This document shows positions 26,753 to 35,060 of a stretch of 64,000 nucleotides of DNA, piece by piece. Origin of the DNA: CAYXAA01 sp964462985 (GTDB taxonomy: Bacteria > Pseudomonadota > Alphaproteobacteria > Rhizobiales > Stappiaceae); the NCBI GenBank assembly GCA_964462985.1, contig CAYXAA010000010.1, positions 1-64,000 of the forward strand, written 5' to 3'. The notes below the pieces were generated by a model. That model searched no databases. It saw only the letters and a list, made by a program, of their open reading frames with translations, and had not been told where the DNA came from. Made by a program: the position numbers and the translations under genes. Every line of letters begins with the position of its first letter. Positions within the stretch are counted from its first letter, which is position 1.

Positions 26753-27406
26753 CTAGCGGAACTCCATGCGCCGGCGAAGCGGCAGCCGTGTCCCCGTGCT
26801 CGGGACCTGCGCCGTGGGGGCGGGCTCGCTTGCCGCCACCTGCAAGCCTTCCTCCTGCGAAACGGCAGCGGATGCGGCTGCGCTGCCCTCTCCCTCGCCG
26901 TGAGGCGACCTGGCCTCGCCCGCTGGCGCCGCGCCAGCCGAGCCTGCCGCAGGGACCGTCGCCGCCGCATCCGTGTCCTCGCCCCTCATGGAGTCGGTGA
27001 CGATCTCCTCGAGTTTGGCCGCATAGCCGCGGCCGACCTCCCAGGCCGACTTGAACTCCTTCATTGCAGCGCCGACCGCGTTGAAGTCCTGATCGTAGTC
27101 GTTCAGTCCGTCGAGGTTGGCAAGGACCGGATCGGAACGCCACAACTTGCGAAGGGCCGCAGTCTTCAGCGCGGCGGGAACGCCCTTCTTCAGGAACACG
27201 GTATAGTCCGAGTGAGCGTCGAGCGTGTCGAGGTCGACCGCCTCGGCGGCGGCGCGGTTTTGTGCCTCCTCGTCGGCGGCCGCCTCGCTGTCCGCCGGGA
27301 CAGCGTCCTTTGGCCCAGGCTCGACCGGCCCGGCGGCGTCCTGCCCGGCATCCGCCTGCTGCTTTCGCCGGGACCAGCGCTGCAGGAACCCTTCGTCCTC
27401 AGTCAT
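26753..27406 (-). CDS. DUF3306-like protein of the formate dehydrogenase cluster
   Basis: A 217-residue hydrophilic protein with a short conserved N-terminal piece (FLQRWSRRKQQ), then an Ala/Glu/Asp-rich stretch. The core contains KKGVPAALKTAALRKLWRSDPVLANLD and LNDYDQDF, which I recognise as the DUF3306 family. Such proteins accompany DUF3305 and the large ferredoxin in alphaproteobacterial formate dehydrogenase clusters; their function is unknown. The tail after about residue 130 is low-complexity Ala/Pro/Glu. It follows DUF3305 by 29 bases, so the two are an operon. The ATG at 27406 has AAGGCGGG upstream. Confidence 0.75.
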   Translation of the reverse strand: MTEDEGFLQRWSRRKQQADAGQDAAGPVEPGPKDAVPADSEAAADEEAQNRAAAEAVDLDTLDAHSDYTVFLKKGVPAALKTAALRKLWRSDPVLANLDGLNDYDQDFNAVGAAMKEFKSAWEVGRGYAAKLEEIVTDSMRGEDTDAAATVPAAGSAGAAPAGEARSPHGEGEGSAAASAAVSQEEGLQVAASEPAPTAQVPSTGTRLPLRRRMEFR

Positions 27407-27435
27407 CACCCGCCTTCCTTCCGCTCTTCTGCCTC

Positions 27436-28005
27436 TCACACCGGCCCTTCGTCCGGCGACCGGCGGCCTTCAGGCGAGAAGATGGGAACCTTGCCGAACT
27501 TGTGATCTTCGACCTCCACCTGCGTGCGACGGCGCTTCTGAAACTTCGGCGGCTCGGGCAGCTGGCGCAGGAACCCGGCCAACCAGGCCACAGTCTGAGG
27601 CGGCATCGCCACCTTCTCGACCAGCGCTTCGGCCGATTCGAGATAGCCCTCTGCCTCGTACGGATCCGCCGTCAGCACCGCAACCCGCCACGGCGGTGCA
27701 TCGCCTGACGCCGCGACTTCGCTGAGCACCACCCAGATCGACGGCGATCCGGTCTCCAGGTTGGCATCATAGGCCTGCACCATCCGGTGGTGCAGCGTCA
27801 GTGCAAACCGGCCGGCGACATAGCGTCGGAGCTCGCCGTCCGCAGCAACAGTACGCCAGCCACCGGTCGCCTCGAACTCCGGCAGCACGGCCGTTACGCG
27901 CCACGACCAGTCGGCCCAGCGTGACACTGACGGGCGGCGCTCAAGCGCGACACCGAAGAAGGCTGTCTCCTCCCGCCGCACCGGGGGCTTTCCTGTGTCT
28001 GCCAT
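27436..28005 (-). CDS. DUF3305-like protein of the formate dehydrogenase cluster
   Basis: A 189-residue soluble protein. FFGVALERRPSVSRWADWSW near the start, TLHHRMVQAYDANLETGSPSI and VVLSEV are typical of DUF3305. The ATG at 28005 has an ideal AAAAGGAG site; a longer frame to 28200 is upstream noise. It is divergent from the multi-cluster ferredoxin, sharing a 148-base region with three phased repeats. Its function is unknown. Constant association with DUF3306 and formate dehydrogenase suggests a role in its assembly. Confidence 0.77.
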   Translation of the reverse strand: MADTGKPPVRREETAFFGVALERRPSVSRWADWSWRVTAVLPEFEATGGWRTVAADGELRRYVAGRFALTLHHRMVQAYDANLETGSPSIWVVLSEVAASGDAPPWRVAVLTADPYEAEGYLESAEALVEKVAMPPQTVAWLAGFLRQLPEPPKFQKRRRTQVEVEDHKFGKVPIFSPEGRRSPDEGPV

Positions 28006-28044
28006 CGGTTCTCCTTTTGCGCGATTGTGGAACCGGCCGCCCGT

Positions 28045-28117
28045 CTTGGCAACGGTGAACCGCCGGTCGGGGAATGCTTGGCAACGGCCGCGGCACCGCC
28101 TAAAACCTTGGTAACGA
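28045..28117. repeat. Three phased CTTGGYAACG repeats in a divergent promoter region
   Basis: CTTGGCAACGG at 28045-28055 and again at 28077-28087, then CTTGGTAACGA at 28107-28117. The spacings are 32 and 30 bases, close to three DNA turns. They lie between DUF3305 and the ferredoxin gene and may bind a shared regulator. Confidence 0.5.
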
Positions 28118-28153
28118 GAACAAGCAGGGACGTGCCCTGTCAGGGAGAGTTCG

Positions 28154-30187
28154 ATGAGTAAACGCCGCCGCGTCCTCCTGTGCAACTGCGCGCGGACCAT
28201 GGCGCTTGATGGAGGGCGGCTCGACTCAGCCGGCGACGGGACGGTCTATCGCGAACTCTGTCGCAGCCAGATCACAGCTTTCGAACAGGCGCTGGAAGGC
28301 GACACGCCGCTGCTCGTTGGCTGTACCCAGGAAGCGCCGCTGTTTTCCGAGATCGCCGAAGAGCGTGCGCCCGATGCCGACGTCGCCTATGTCAACATCC
28401 GCGAGCGCGCCGGCTGGTGCAGCGCCAGCACGGACCCGCATCCGAAGATCGCCGCCCTTCTCGCCGAGGCGATGCTGGAGCCGGTGCCGGCGGCGCTCAG
28501 GACGATCGAATCCGACGGGCTCTGCCTGGTCTACGGTGCCGGGCAGGTGGCGCTCGACGCCGCCCGGGCGCTGGAGGGTCGGCTGTCGGTGACGCTGCTG
28601 CTGACCGATGCCGAGGACGTCCTGCTGCCGCCGGTGCTCGACGTACCGGTCAACCGCGGCCGGATCCGGACACTGACGGGGTCGCTCGGCGCCTTCGAGG
28701 TCACGGTCGATGGCTATGCCGCGCTCCTGCCGTCGTCACGCGGTGCGCCGGAGTTCGCCCTGCCGCGTGACGGCGCACGTTCGACCTGCAGCCTGATCCT
28801 CGACCTGTCCGGCGCCACGCCACTGGTCACGGCTCCGGACCGGCGCGATGGCTACGTCCGGGCCGATCCGCGTGATCCGGCGGCCGTCGCACGGGCGATG
28901 TTCAAGATCTCCGATATGGTCGGTACCTTCGAGAAGCCGATCTATGTCGATTATGACGAAGGACTCTGCGTTCACGGCCGCTCGGGCAAGACCGGCTGCA
29001 CCAACTGTCTCGACGCCTGCCCGGCTGGCGCCATTGCCGACGCCGGCGAAACGATCGCGATCGATCCCGGCATCTGCGGCGGCTGCGGGTCCTGTGCCGC
29101 ACGTTGCCCCACCGGCGCAATCGCCTACCGTTACCCGCAGCGGTCCGATCTGGTCGAGCGCCTGCAGACGTTGCTCCTGACCTTTGCCCGGGCCGGCGGC
29201 ACGGCGCCGGTGCTCCTCGTCCACGACGAGCGTCACGGCATGGAGGTGATCTCGGCGTTGGCGCGTTTCGGCGACGGGCTGCCGGGCAACGTGCTGCCGC
29301 TTGGGCTGCATTCCGTGGCCCAGGTCGGGCACGAGGCCATGCTTGCCGCGGTCAGAGCCGGAGCGGAACGTATCGTGTTCCTGGCCGCTCCGCAGAATGC
29401 CGACGAGCTTCGGCCGCTCGAAACGGAAGTGGCGATCGCATCGGCCTTTGTTGATGGGCTCGGCTACGGCTCTGTCGGGCGCTTCGACATTCTCGCCACC
29501 GCCGATCCCGATGCCGTCCAAGCGGCGGTCTGTCGGCGACCGGACCAAACGCTCGGGCTCACGCCCACAGGCTTCACCGCGACGCCAGCCAAGCGGGACG
29601 TCGTTCGAACCGCGGTCGCCGGCCTCGTCGACGCCGCTCCGATCCGCGAGCGGATCCTGCCGATGCCGGAGGGCGCCCCCTACGGCCGGATCGCCATCGC
29701 CACCACGGGCTGCACGCTCTGCCTCGCCTGCGTCTCGGCCTGCCCCACGTCGGCGCTCGGCGACAATCCCGATCGGCCGGAGGTACGCTTTACCGAAAAC
29801 GCGTGCGTGCAGTGCGGCCTGTGCGCGGCGACCTGTCCCGAAGGCGTGATCACGCTGGAGGCCCGCTACGATACGTCGGCGGAGGCACAGCGGCCGATCG
29901 TCCTCCATAGCGAGGAGCCGGCGCTGTGCACCCGCTGTGGCAAGCCGTTCGGCACCCAGTCGACCATCAATCGGATCACCGAGCGGCTCGCCGGCAAGCA
30001 CTGGATGTTCCGAAATCCCGAGCAGGCCGCGCTCATCACCATGTGCGATGACTGTCGGATCGAGGCGCAGTGGGAGAGCGCCGAGGGACCGTTTGCCGCA
30101 GGTGGCCGCCCGCGGATCATGACGACGGACGACTATCTTCAGGCGGAAGCCAAGGGACTGTCGGTCGAGGATTTCCTGAAGAATTGA
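28154..30187 (+). CDS. Multi-[4Fe-4S] ferredoxin-domain protein of the formate dehydrogenase cluster
   Basis: A 677-residue soluble protein. Four ferredoxin motifs are visible: CTNCLDACP (about residue 281), CGGCGSCAARCP (about 308), CTLCLACVSACP (about 520) and CVQCGLCAATCP (about 551). The C terminus adds a zinc-finger-like CTRCGKPF...CDDC region (about 594-634). An N-terminal Cys pair (LLCNC) and CTQEAP resemble proteins related to heterodisulfide reductase or formate dehydrogenase accessory factors. The family is found beside DUF3305/DUF3306 and FDH3 genes. It may shuttle electrons or help load clusters; neither is demonstrated. It is divergent from DUF3305. Confidence 0.82.
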   Translation: MSKRRRVLLCNCARTMALDGGRLDSAGDGTVYRELCRSQITAFEQALEGDTPLLVGCTQEAPLFSEIAEERAPDADVAYVNIRERAGWCSASTDPHPKIAALLAEAMLEPVPAALRTIESDGLCLVYGAGQVALDAARALEGRLSVTLLLTDAEDVLLPPVLDVPVNRGRIRTLTGSLGAFEVTVDGYAALLPSSRGAPEFALPRDGARSTCSLILDLSGATPLVTAPDRRDGYVRADPRDPAAVARAMFKISDMVGTFEKPIYVDYDEGLCVHGRSGKTGCTNCLDACPAGAIADAGETIAIDPGICGGCGSCAARCPTGAIAYRYPQRSDLVERLQTLLLTFARAGGTAPVLLVHDERHGMEVISALARFGDGLPGNVLPLGLHSVAQVGHEAMLAAVRAGAERIVFLAAPQNADELRPLETEVAIASAFVDGLGYGSVGRFDILATADPDAVQAAVCRRPDQTLGLTPTGFTATPAKRDVVRTAVAGLVDAAPIRERILPMPEGAPYGRIAIATTGCTLCLACVSACPTSALGDNPDRPEVRFTENACVQCGLCAATCPEGVITLEARYDTSAEAQRPIVLHSEEPALCTRCGKPFGTQSTINRITERLAGKHWMFRNPEQAALITMCDDCRIEAQWESAEGPFAAGGRPRIMTTDDYLQAEAKGLSVEDFLKN

Positions 30188-30210
30188 AGCAACGCGGCGA
30201 GCGCGGGAAC

Positions 30211-31428
30211 TCACCTACCCTCGTCGACTGCCCAGGTCATGCCGGCGAACACGATGGACAGGACGACGCAGACGCCCATGACGAGGATCAGCGGCCAAAT
30301 CGTCCCGGGCCAGAGCACGCCAGACAGAAGCCAGCCGACCAATGCCGACGAGACCGCGCCGGTGCCGATCTGCAGGCTGCCGGACAGGCCCGAGGCGGCG
30401 CCGGCAAGCTCCGGGCGAACGCTGACGGCACCGGCGATCGCACTTGGCAGGCAGGTGCCGTTGGCGATGCCGACGAGGAACATCGGCGCGAACAGCGACA
30501 GCGGATGTGCCTGGATCACGGCGAATGCGAGCCCGATCAGCAGCACGGAAATGGCCTGCAGCACGGTGCCGGCGAGAATCATCCGCCTTACCCCGATGCG
30601 GACAGCAAAGCGGCCCGAGATCCAGTTGCCGATGATGTATCCGCCGGCGACCATCATGAAATAGAAGCCGTAGACCGCCGGCGCCATGGCGAGCAGTTCG
30701 ACGGAGACGAAGGGCGCACCGCCGAGGAAGGTGAAGAACACCGAGGAGGCGAAGGACGAGGTCAGAGCGTAGGCCCAGAAGGCCGGGACGCGCGCAAGCG
30801 CGCCAAAGCCGCGCAGCAGTCCGACAAGGCCGGCCGAGGATGGTTGCAGATTGGTTTCGTGCAGGTCGAACCAGGAGACGACCAGGACCACGAGGCCAAT
30901 CAGGACCATCAAATAGAAGCTCGCCGTCCAGCCGAATACGTGGTCGAGCACGCCGCCGATCGCCGGCCCGACCATCGGCGCAACCGCCAGGCCCATGGTC
31001 ACATAGCCGATCATGCTCGCCGCCTGGCGGCGGTCGTAGAGGTCGCGCACGATCGCCCGGCCGAGCACGATCCCGGTGCTGCCGCCGGCGGCCTGAAGGA
31101 TGCGTCCGGCGATCAGAAAGTCGATGTCAGGCGCGAGCGCGCAGGCCAGGCTGCCGAGCATGAACACCACCATGCCCCATAGCAGCACAGGTCGGCGGCC
31201 GTAGCGGTCCGACAGGGGGCCGATCACGATCTGAGCGAGCGCGAAGGCGGCAAGGTAAAGCGACAACGTAAGCTGCACCCGCGCCATCGTCGTGTCGAAG
31301 AGGCCGACCAGGGACGGCATCGACGGCAGGTAGATGTTGAGCGCCAGGGGACTCACCGTGGAGATCGTCACCAGTATCACGAGCGACGGGCGCCTTTCGG
31401 CGGCGCGCGGAGCGGACATCTCGTTCAT
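30211..31428 (-). CDS. Bcr/CflA-type MFS drug efflux transporter
   Basis: A 405-residue membrane protein with 12 predicted helices. The DHA1 signatures are NIYLPSMPSL in helix 1 and GPLSDRYGRRPVLLWG in loop 2-3. The later segment QAAGGSTGIVLGRAIVRDLY is typical of Bcr/CflA. Members export chloramphenicol, bicyclomycin or sulfonamides. The ATG at 31428 is preferred over a longer frame to 31563 because it gives the standard short N terminus. It is convergent with the ferredoxin gene (23-base gap) and looks unrelated to the surrounding formate genes. Confidence 0.85.
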   Translation of the reverse strand: MNEMSAPRAAERRPSLVILVTISTVSPLALNIYLPSMPSLVGLFDTTMARVQLTLSLYLAAFALAQIVIGPLSDRYGRRPVLLWGMVVFMLGSLACALAPDIDFLIAGRILQAAGGSTGIVLGRAIVRDLYDRRQAASMIGYVTMGLAVAPMVGPAIGGVLDHVFGWTASFYLMVLIGLVVLVVSWFDLHETNLQPSSAGLVGLLRGFGALARVPAFWAYALTSSFASSVFFTFLGGAPFVSVELLAMAPAVYGFYFMMVAGGYIIGNWISGRFAVRIGVRRMILAGTVLQAISVLLIGLAFAVIQAHPLSLFAPMFLVGIANGTCLPSAIAGAVSVRPELAGAASGLSGSLQIGTGAVSSALVGWLLSGVLWPGTIWPLILVMGVCVVLSIVFAGMTWAVDEGR

Positions 31429-31598
31429 GGCCGCCCTTATCGCGTTGCAGCCCTTGGAGCGCAAGCGCCAACAGCCTCGCGCGGAGGTTTCGTCGAGGCA
31501 GCCCCCGACCGGGCGCCCGTCCTTCTCGTTGGCGTGTGATTGAGCTCCATCTCTGGCGCGCATTCCTCTCTTTCACGGATCCTGCGTGTTTTCCGGCC

Positions 31599-32483
31599 CT
31601 ACGAAGAAGCGGCGACCACGACCTGGCGCTTGCGCTCGCGGATCAGGCTGTAGATCCCGGCGGCGACGATGACGACGATGCCGGCAACGGTGATCGGGTC
31701 CGGCACGTCACCCCAAACCACATAGCCGATCACGATTGCCCACAGGATGATCGAATAGCGGAACGGGGCGACCAGCGAAATGTCTCCGGAGCGCATCGCG
31801 ATGATGATGGTGACGAAGCCGACGATCAGGAAGCCGGCCGCACCGGCGAGCCACAGCAGCTCCTGCTGCGTCGGCATCACCCATTCCTCGGTGACGAAAA
31901 GGCCGGCACCGACAACCAAAGCCGAGAGGAGCGCCAACAGCACCACGCCCAGGGTGGGAACGGTGGCCGGCATCGAGCGGGTGACGAGGTCGCGTACCGC
32001 CACGGTCAACACCGACGCCAGCGCCACGAGGGCCCAGACGTCGAAGCCTTCGAGCCCTGGCCGGACGATCATCAGAACGCCGATGAAGCCGACAATGATC
32101 GCGGACCAACGGCGCCAGCCCACCGGGACGTTGAAAAACAGGGCCGCCCCCGCCGTCACAGCCAGCGGCAGGGCCTGCAGGATGGCGGTGGCATTGGCGA
32201 TCGGCATCCGGAACAGCGCCACGAGATAAAGCAGCATCGACACAATCTCAGCGACGGTGCGGATCACCACCGTCCGGTTTTTGAGATGGTGCAACTGGCG
32301 GATCGTACCAGTAACCAGGCAGGCGGCCAGGATCACGGTGCCGGCAATGGCGGAGCGCACGAAGATGATCTCGCCGAGCGGCAGGCGTTCGGACGCCAGC
32401 TTGATCAGGGTGTCGTTCACGATGAAGGCGGCCATGGCCACCATCATGGCCAGAATGGCGCGGCCGTTTTCACGGAGGTCCAT
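31599..32483 (-). CDS. DMT-superfamily (EamA) transporter
   Basis: A 294-residue membrane protein with ten hydrophobic segments arranged as two EamA repeats. The first repeat includes AFIVNDTLIKLASERLPLGE and IPFVRS-like VRSAIAGTVIL. The second includes LWLAGAAGFLIVGFVTIIIAM and APFRYSIILWAIVIGYVVWGD. Substrates in this family range from amino acids to nucleosides and cannot be predicted here. It lies between the MFS gene and the DUF6352-like gene on the same strand. Confidence 0.85.
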   Translation of the reverse strand: MDLRENGRAILAMMVAMAAFIVNDTLIKLASERLPLGEIIFVRSAIAGTVILAACLVTGTIRQLHHLKNRTVVIRTVAEIVSMLLYLVALFRMPIANATAILQALPLAVTAGAALFFNVPVGWRRWSAIIVGFIGVLMIVRPGLEGFDVWALVALASVLTVAVRDLVTRSMPATVPTLGVVLLALLSALVVGAGLFVTEEWVMPTQQELLWLAGAAGFLIVGFVTIIIAMRSGDISLVAPFRYSIILWAIVIGYVVWGDVPDPITVAGIVVIVAAGIYSLIRERKRQVVVAASS

Positions 32484-32656
32484 GGGAAAAGAGGCCTTGA
32501 GAGGGCCGGTCGCCGGACGGGAATGGTCGGACCGGAGCGACGGCTGGGGATAAAGTCAGCGCCGATCTTAGATCGAGTCGTCGCCGGCAGCATCGAAGAT
32601 GTTGCATGGGACGGGATCATTCGCGCCGGTTGGATGACGGGCGTGAACGGCCTCCG

Positions 32657-33673
32657 TCATTGCTGCCGCTTGAGCGGCAGGTTGGTCAGAAGATTCTGCG
32701 GCTTCATGCGCACGATGTTGTCCGGCCCCATGGCAAGCGCCAGCCAGACCGGCTTGCCGCGCAGTTCGGGCATGACCACGCCGTTGTCGACGAAATCGAG
32801 GCGAAACAGCCCGACGATCCGGAAGAGCGCGTCCTCGCCAACCGTCTCGCCGCGATAGAGCGCGTTGAGGATCCGTGTCGCCTCGGCGTCGAGGCCGACG
32901 TGCCAGCTCCAGCGTTCGTCCTTGATCGAACGTTGTGGCTGGACCCGGACCTCTACGTCCAGGAAATGCCGGACGAAGGCCTCGATCACCCTGGCGAAGG
33001 CGTCGAGAGCCGGTTGGGTAAAGCGAAAGTCCACCGCCGTGTCGAAGCGATCGGAGCGGTCCCAGTAGAGCGCCTTGTTGTCCTCCGTCAGTACATCGAG
33101 CGTGACCTCACGCATCGGCGTGCCGGCCTCTGCGAGCAGGGCGCCGAGGCCGCCGAGCCCGCCGGTTTCGGCATAGGTCTGCACGATCTCGGCATCGGCC
33201 AGCATCAGCCGACCCTCCCCCGTTGTCGCCGCCTGCTCGCGGAAGAAGATCTCGGCGGCGCGCAGTCGCATCGGGTCGTGGCACGACCGCAGGATGTTGC
33301 CGAGAATCAGATGAACCATCTGGTCGACGAACAGCGGCGGGATCGCAATGGTCGCGCCCGGCGCGAACAGCGCGGCATAGGCCGCCTCGATCGAGCCGTG
33401 GCGCAGGAGGTGATCGCGGAAGCGCAGCACGACACGGTAATTGTCGGCAGCGTCCCGGTCGAGGATCGCGGCAATGTCGGCCTCGGAGACGGCGGCGAAG
33501 GGATCGGCCATCAGCCGCTCGAACAGGCGGTGCTCGGCCGGGCACGAGTCCTCCACCGGGTGGATCTCCGGCCGGGTATAGTAGGCGCGCAGGAAATCCG
33601 GCGTCACCACGAGCCAGCCGCTGTCGCCGCGGCTGAGGAGATGCCGCCCTGAGGACAGCCAGAACGAACGCAT
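32657..33673 (-). CDS. DUF6352-like protein of the formate dehydrogenase cluster
   Basis: A 338-residue soluble protein starting FWLSSGRHLLSRGDSGWLVV, which I recognise from a conserved family of unknown function (DUF6352) in alphaproteobacterial formate dehydrogenase clusters. No catalytic motif or membrane segment is visible. There is an unusually conserved-looking tail (LFRLDFVDNGVVMPEL, MKPQNLLTNLPLKRQ). The ATG at 33673 shares its A with the TGA of the ligase-like gene, so translation is coupled. It is the last gene of the formate dehydrogenase series before the transporters. Confidence 0.72.
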   Translation of the reverse strand: MRSFWLSSGRHLLSRGDSGWLVVTPDFLRAYYTRPEIHPVEDSCPAEHRLFERLMADPFAAVSEADIAAILDRDAADNYRVVLRFRDHLLRHGSIEAAYAALFAPGATIAIPPLFVDQMVHLILGNILRSCHDPMRLRAAEIFFREQAATTGEGRLMLADAEIVQTYAETGGLGGLGALLAEAGTPMREVTLDVLTEDNKALYWDRSDRFDTAVDFRFTQPALDAFARVIEAFVRHFLDVEVRVQPQRSIKDERWSWHVGLDAEATRILNALYRGETVGEDALFRIVGLFRLDFVDNGVVMPELRGKPVWLALAMGPDNIVRMKPQNLLTNLPLKRQQ

Positions 33674-34434
33674 CAACCGTCTCCCGCGATGAGGTCGATA
33701 TGGTCTTCGAGCTTGAGGACGCGGACCGGGCGCTCTTCGTCCTCGTCCATCCGCAGCAGCAAACCGCCGCCGTCATCAAGCCCGAGGAATGTGCCGTTGA
33801 GGGGACCGGCAGCGGACTGGACCGAAATCGAGCCGCGATAGCCGTCCGCGCGGAACAGCCAGGCATCCCCGACCGGGCGAAAGCCGTCGGCCTCCCAGAC
33901 GGTGAGCCAAGTGAGCAGATGGCGCGACAGCGCCTCCAGCGCAAGCGTGCGGTCGAGGTCGCCGGCGCCCTCCTCCCAGAGCGCGGTGCGGTCCGGGGTC
34001 TCGCCGGGTTCGCGATCGGAGACCGCCTGACGCAGCACGAGTTCGATGCCGACGACGAGCCAGGCCGGGCTGCCGTTCTCATCCTCCTCGTCACTCTCGA
34101 CATAGCGGGCACGCCCGACCGCTGCACCGTTGGCACGGATTTCCGCCGGCCATTTCCAAGTCAGCGCCAAATGCGGTGGGGAAATCGCGCCGATGGCATC
34201 GCCGGCCGCCACGATGGTCAGGAACAGCATCTCACGGCAGCGGATCCGCGGAACTTCCGGCTCCAGCACCAGGGCGAAGGCAATCACGTCCTCCGCTCGC
34301 GACCAGACGAAGTCGCCGGCGCCAAGCCGGCCCTCCCTCGCCCCGGCGACCGCCTGTGCAAACGGATCGACGCCGGCGTCGACGGCATGGCCAGCGAGCA
34401 GCGGCGGAAACACGGGATCGGAAAGCGCGGTCAA
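33673..34434 (-). CDS. Biotin/lipoate-ligase-like protein (DUF4444 type) lacking the catalytic lysine
   Basis: A protein of about 253 residues with a biotin/lipoyl-ligase core. GRLGAGDFVW stands in for the ATP loop GRGRRGRxW, and KWPAEIRANGAAVGRA for KWPNDLxxxxRKxAGI. A WLVVGIELVL strand is also visible. At the position of the catalytic Lys of BirA there is Ala, so adenylation is doubtful. The last ~90 residues form an extra domain (GTFLGLDDGGGLLLRMD). I chose TTG at 34434 because AAGGA lies upstream; GTG at 34452 is the alternative. It belongs to the formate dehydrogenase series and may be a repurposed ligand-binding factor. Confidence 0.7.
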   Translation of the reverse strand: MTALSDPVFPPLLAGHAVDAGVDPFAQAVAGAREGRLGAGDFVWSRAEDVIAFALVLEPEVPRIRCREMLFLTIVAAGDAIGAISPPHLALTWKWPAEIRANGAAVGRARYVESDEEDENGSPAWLVVGIELVLRQAVSDREPGETPDRTALWEEGAGDLDRTLALEALSRHLLTWLTVWEADGFRPVGDAWLFRADGYRGSISVQSAAGPLNGTFLGLDDGGGLLLRMDEDEERPVRVLKLEDHIDLIAGDG

Positions 34435-34555
34435 TCGAGGTCCTTCACACACCGATTCAACCCGTTGAAGCGACGCCTCCGGCCGGATCGAACATCCGCA
34501 TCAGATCATCACGCTGCGCTCGGCGGCTCACGCGTTGAAGCCGCCCGCCGCAGGC

Positions 34556-34747
34556 TCACCCCAGATCGATCTTGCCTTCGACCAGGTGGCGGAAGGTTGT
34601 GCCTTCGATCGTGACCTCTGCCTTCACGGCCAGACTGCCCGAGGTGGTGCCGCTGTCGCGAACGTGGCGCTCGATTGCCTGCTGCGAGGTGACGCCGAGC
34701 TGCTTCAGGAACTTTCTCAGCGACATGTTGAAGGTTTCGTCGTCCAT
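34556..34747 (-). CDS. Small DUF6494-like protein
   Basis: A 63-residue soluble protein with DETFNMSLRKFLKQLGVTSQ and QAIERHVRDS, matching a conserved small family of unknown function (DUF6494) found in formate dehydrogenase clusters. The ATG at 34747 has GGAGAT upstream. About 50 bases further upstream are three GATTCA repeats spaced 21 bases apart, so this gene may have its own regulated promoter within the series. Confidence 0.65.
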   Translation of the reverse strand: MDDETFNMSLRKFLKQLGVTSQQAIERHVRDSGTTSGSLAVKAEVTIEGTTFRHLVEGKIDLG

Positions 34748-34799
34748 GGGATCTCCGTTGGTCTTGTGTTGGCGGATGCCGTCGGCCGGTTTTGACAAA

Positions 34800-34850
34800 T
34801 TGATTCAAGCGCCTATCGAGCTGATTCAACGGTCGCATAAACCGATTCAG
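34800..34850. repeat. Three GATTCA boxes with exact 21-base period
   Basis: TTGATTCAA (34800-34808, a 9-base palindrome), CTGATTCAA (34821-34829) and CCGATTCAG (34842-34850). The period of 21 bases equals two DNA turns, so all three would face the same side of the helix. Related boxes lie at 34452-34460 (CCGATTCAA), 42740-42748 (TCGATTCAG) and 42858-42868 (CCTGATTCAGG), all inside the formate dehydrogenase cluster. Confidence 0.6.
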
Positions 34851-34895
34851 ATTTTCCGCTCAACATCCTGAATTATCATGCTTTCCCGTAAGGCA

Positions 34896-35060
34896 TCATT
34901 CGTCGTCGTGGTCGCCCTCGCCGGACGACAGTCGCACGGCGCCAGGCTGCTTCGACGTGTAGACCGACGCCGAGGAACGGTCGACGACATGCGTCAACAC
35001 CGCCCAGGCGGCGACGGAAATCACCGTCATGGCAATCACACCCGCGACAAAGGCCTTCAT
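34896..35060 (-). CDS. 54-residue single-pass membrane peptide coupled to the cytochrome c gene
   Basis: The translation begins MKAFVAGVIAMTVISVAAWA and ends in a charged GEGDHDDE tail. A single membrane helix spans residues 3-24 and the rest is likely periplasmic. Its ATG overlaps the stop of the WD40-cytochrome c gene as ATGA, and AAGGAG sits 9 bases upstream, both good evidence for translation. I do not recognise the family. Its position suggests an anchor or small subunit for the cytochrome or the dehydrogenase complex. Confidence 0.65.
   Translation of the reverse strand: MKAFVAGVIAMTVISVAAWAVLTHVVDRSSASVYTSKQPGAVRLSSGEGDHDDE

Noticed and set aside
30211..32483. A mobile insertion carrying the MFS and EamA transporters within the formate cluster
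   Set aside because: No transposase, integrase, terminal inverted repeats or target duplications are visible, and base composition matches the flanks. A simple rearrangement is as likely.
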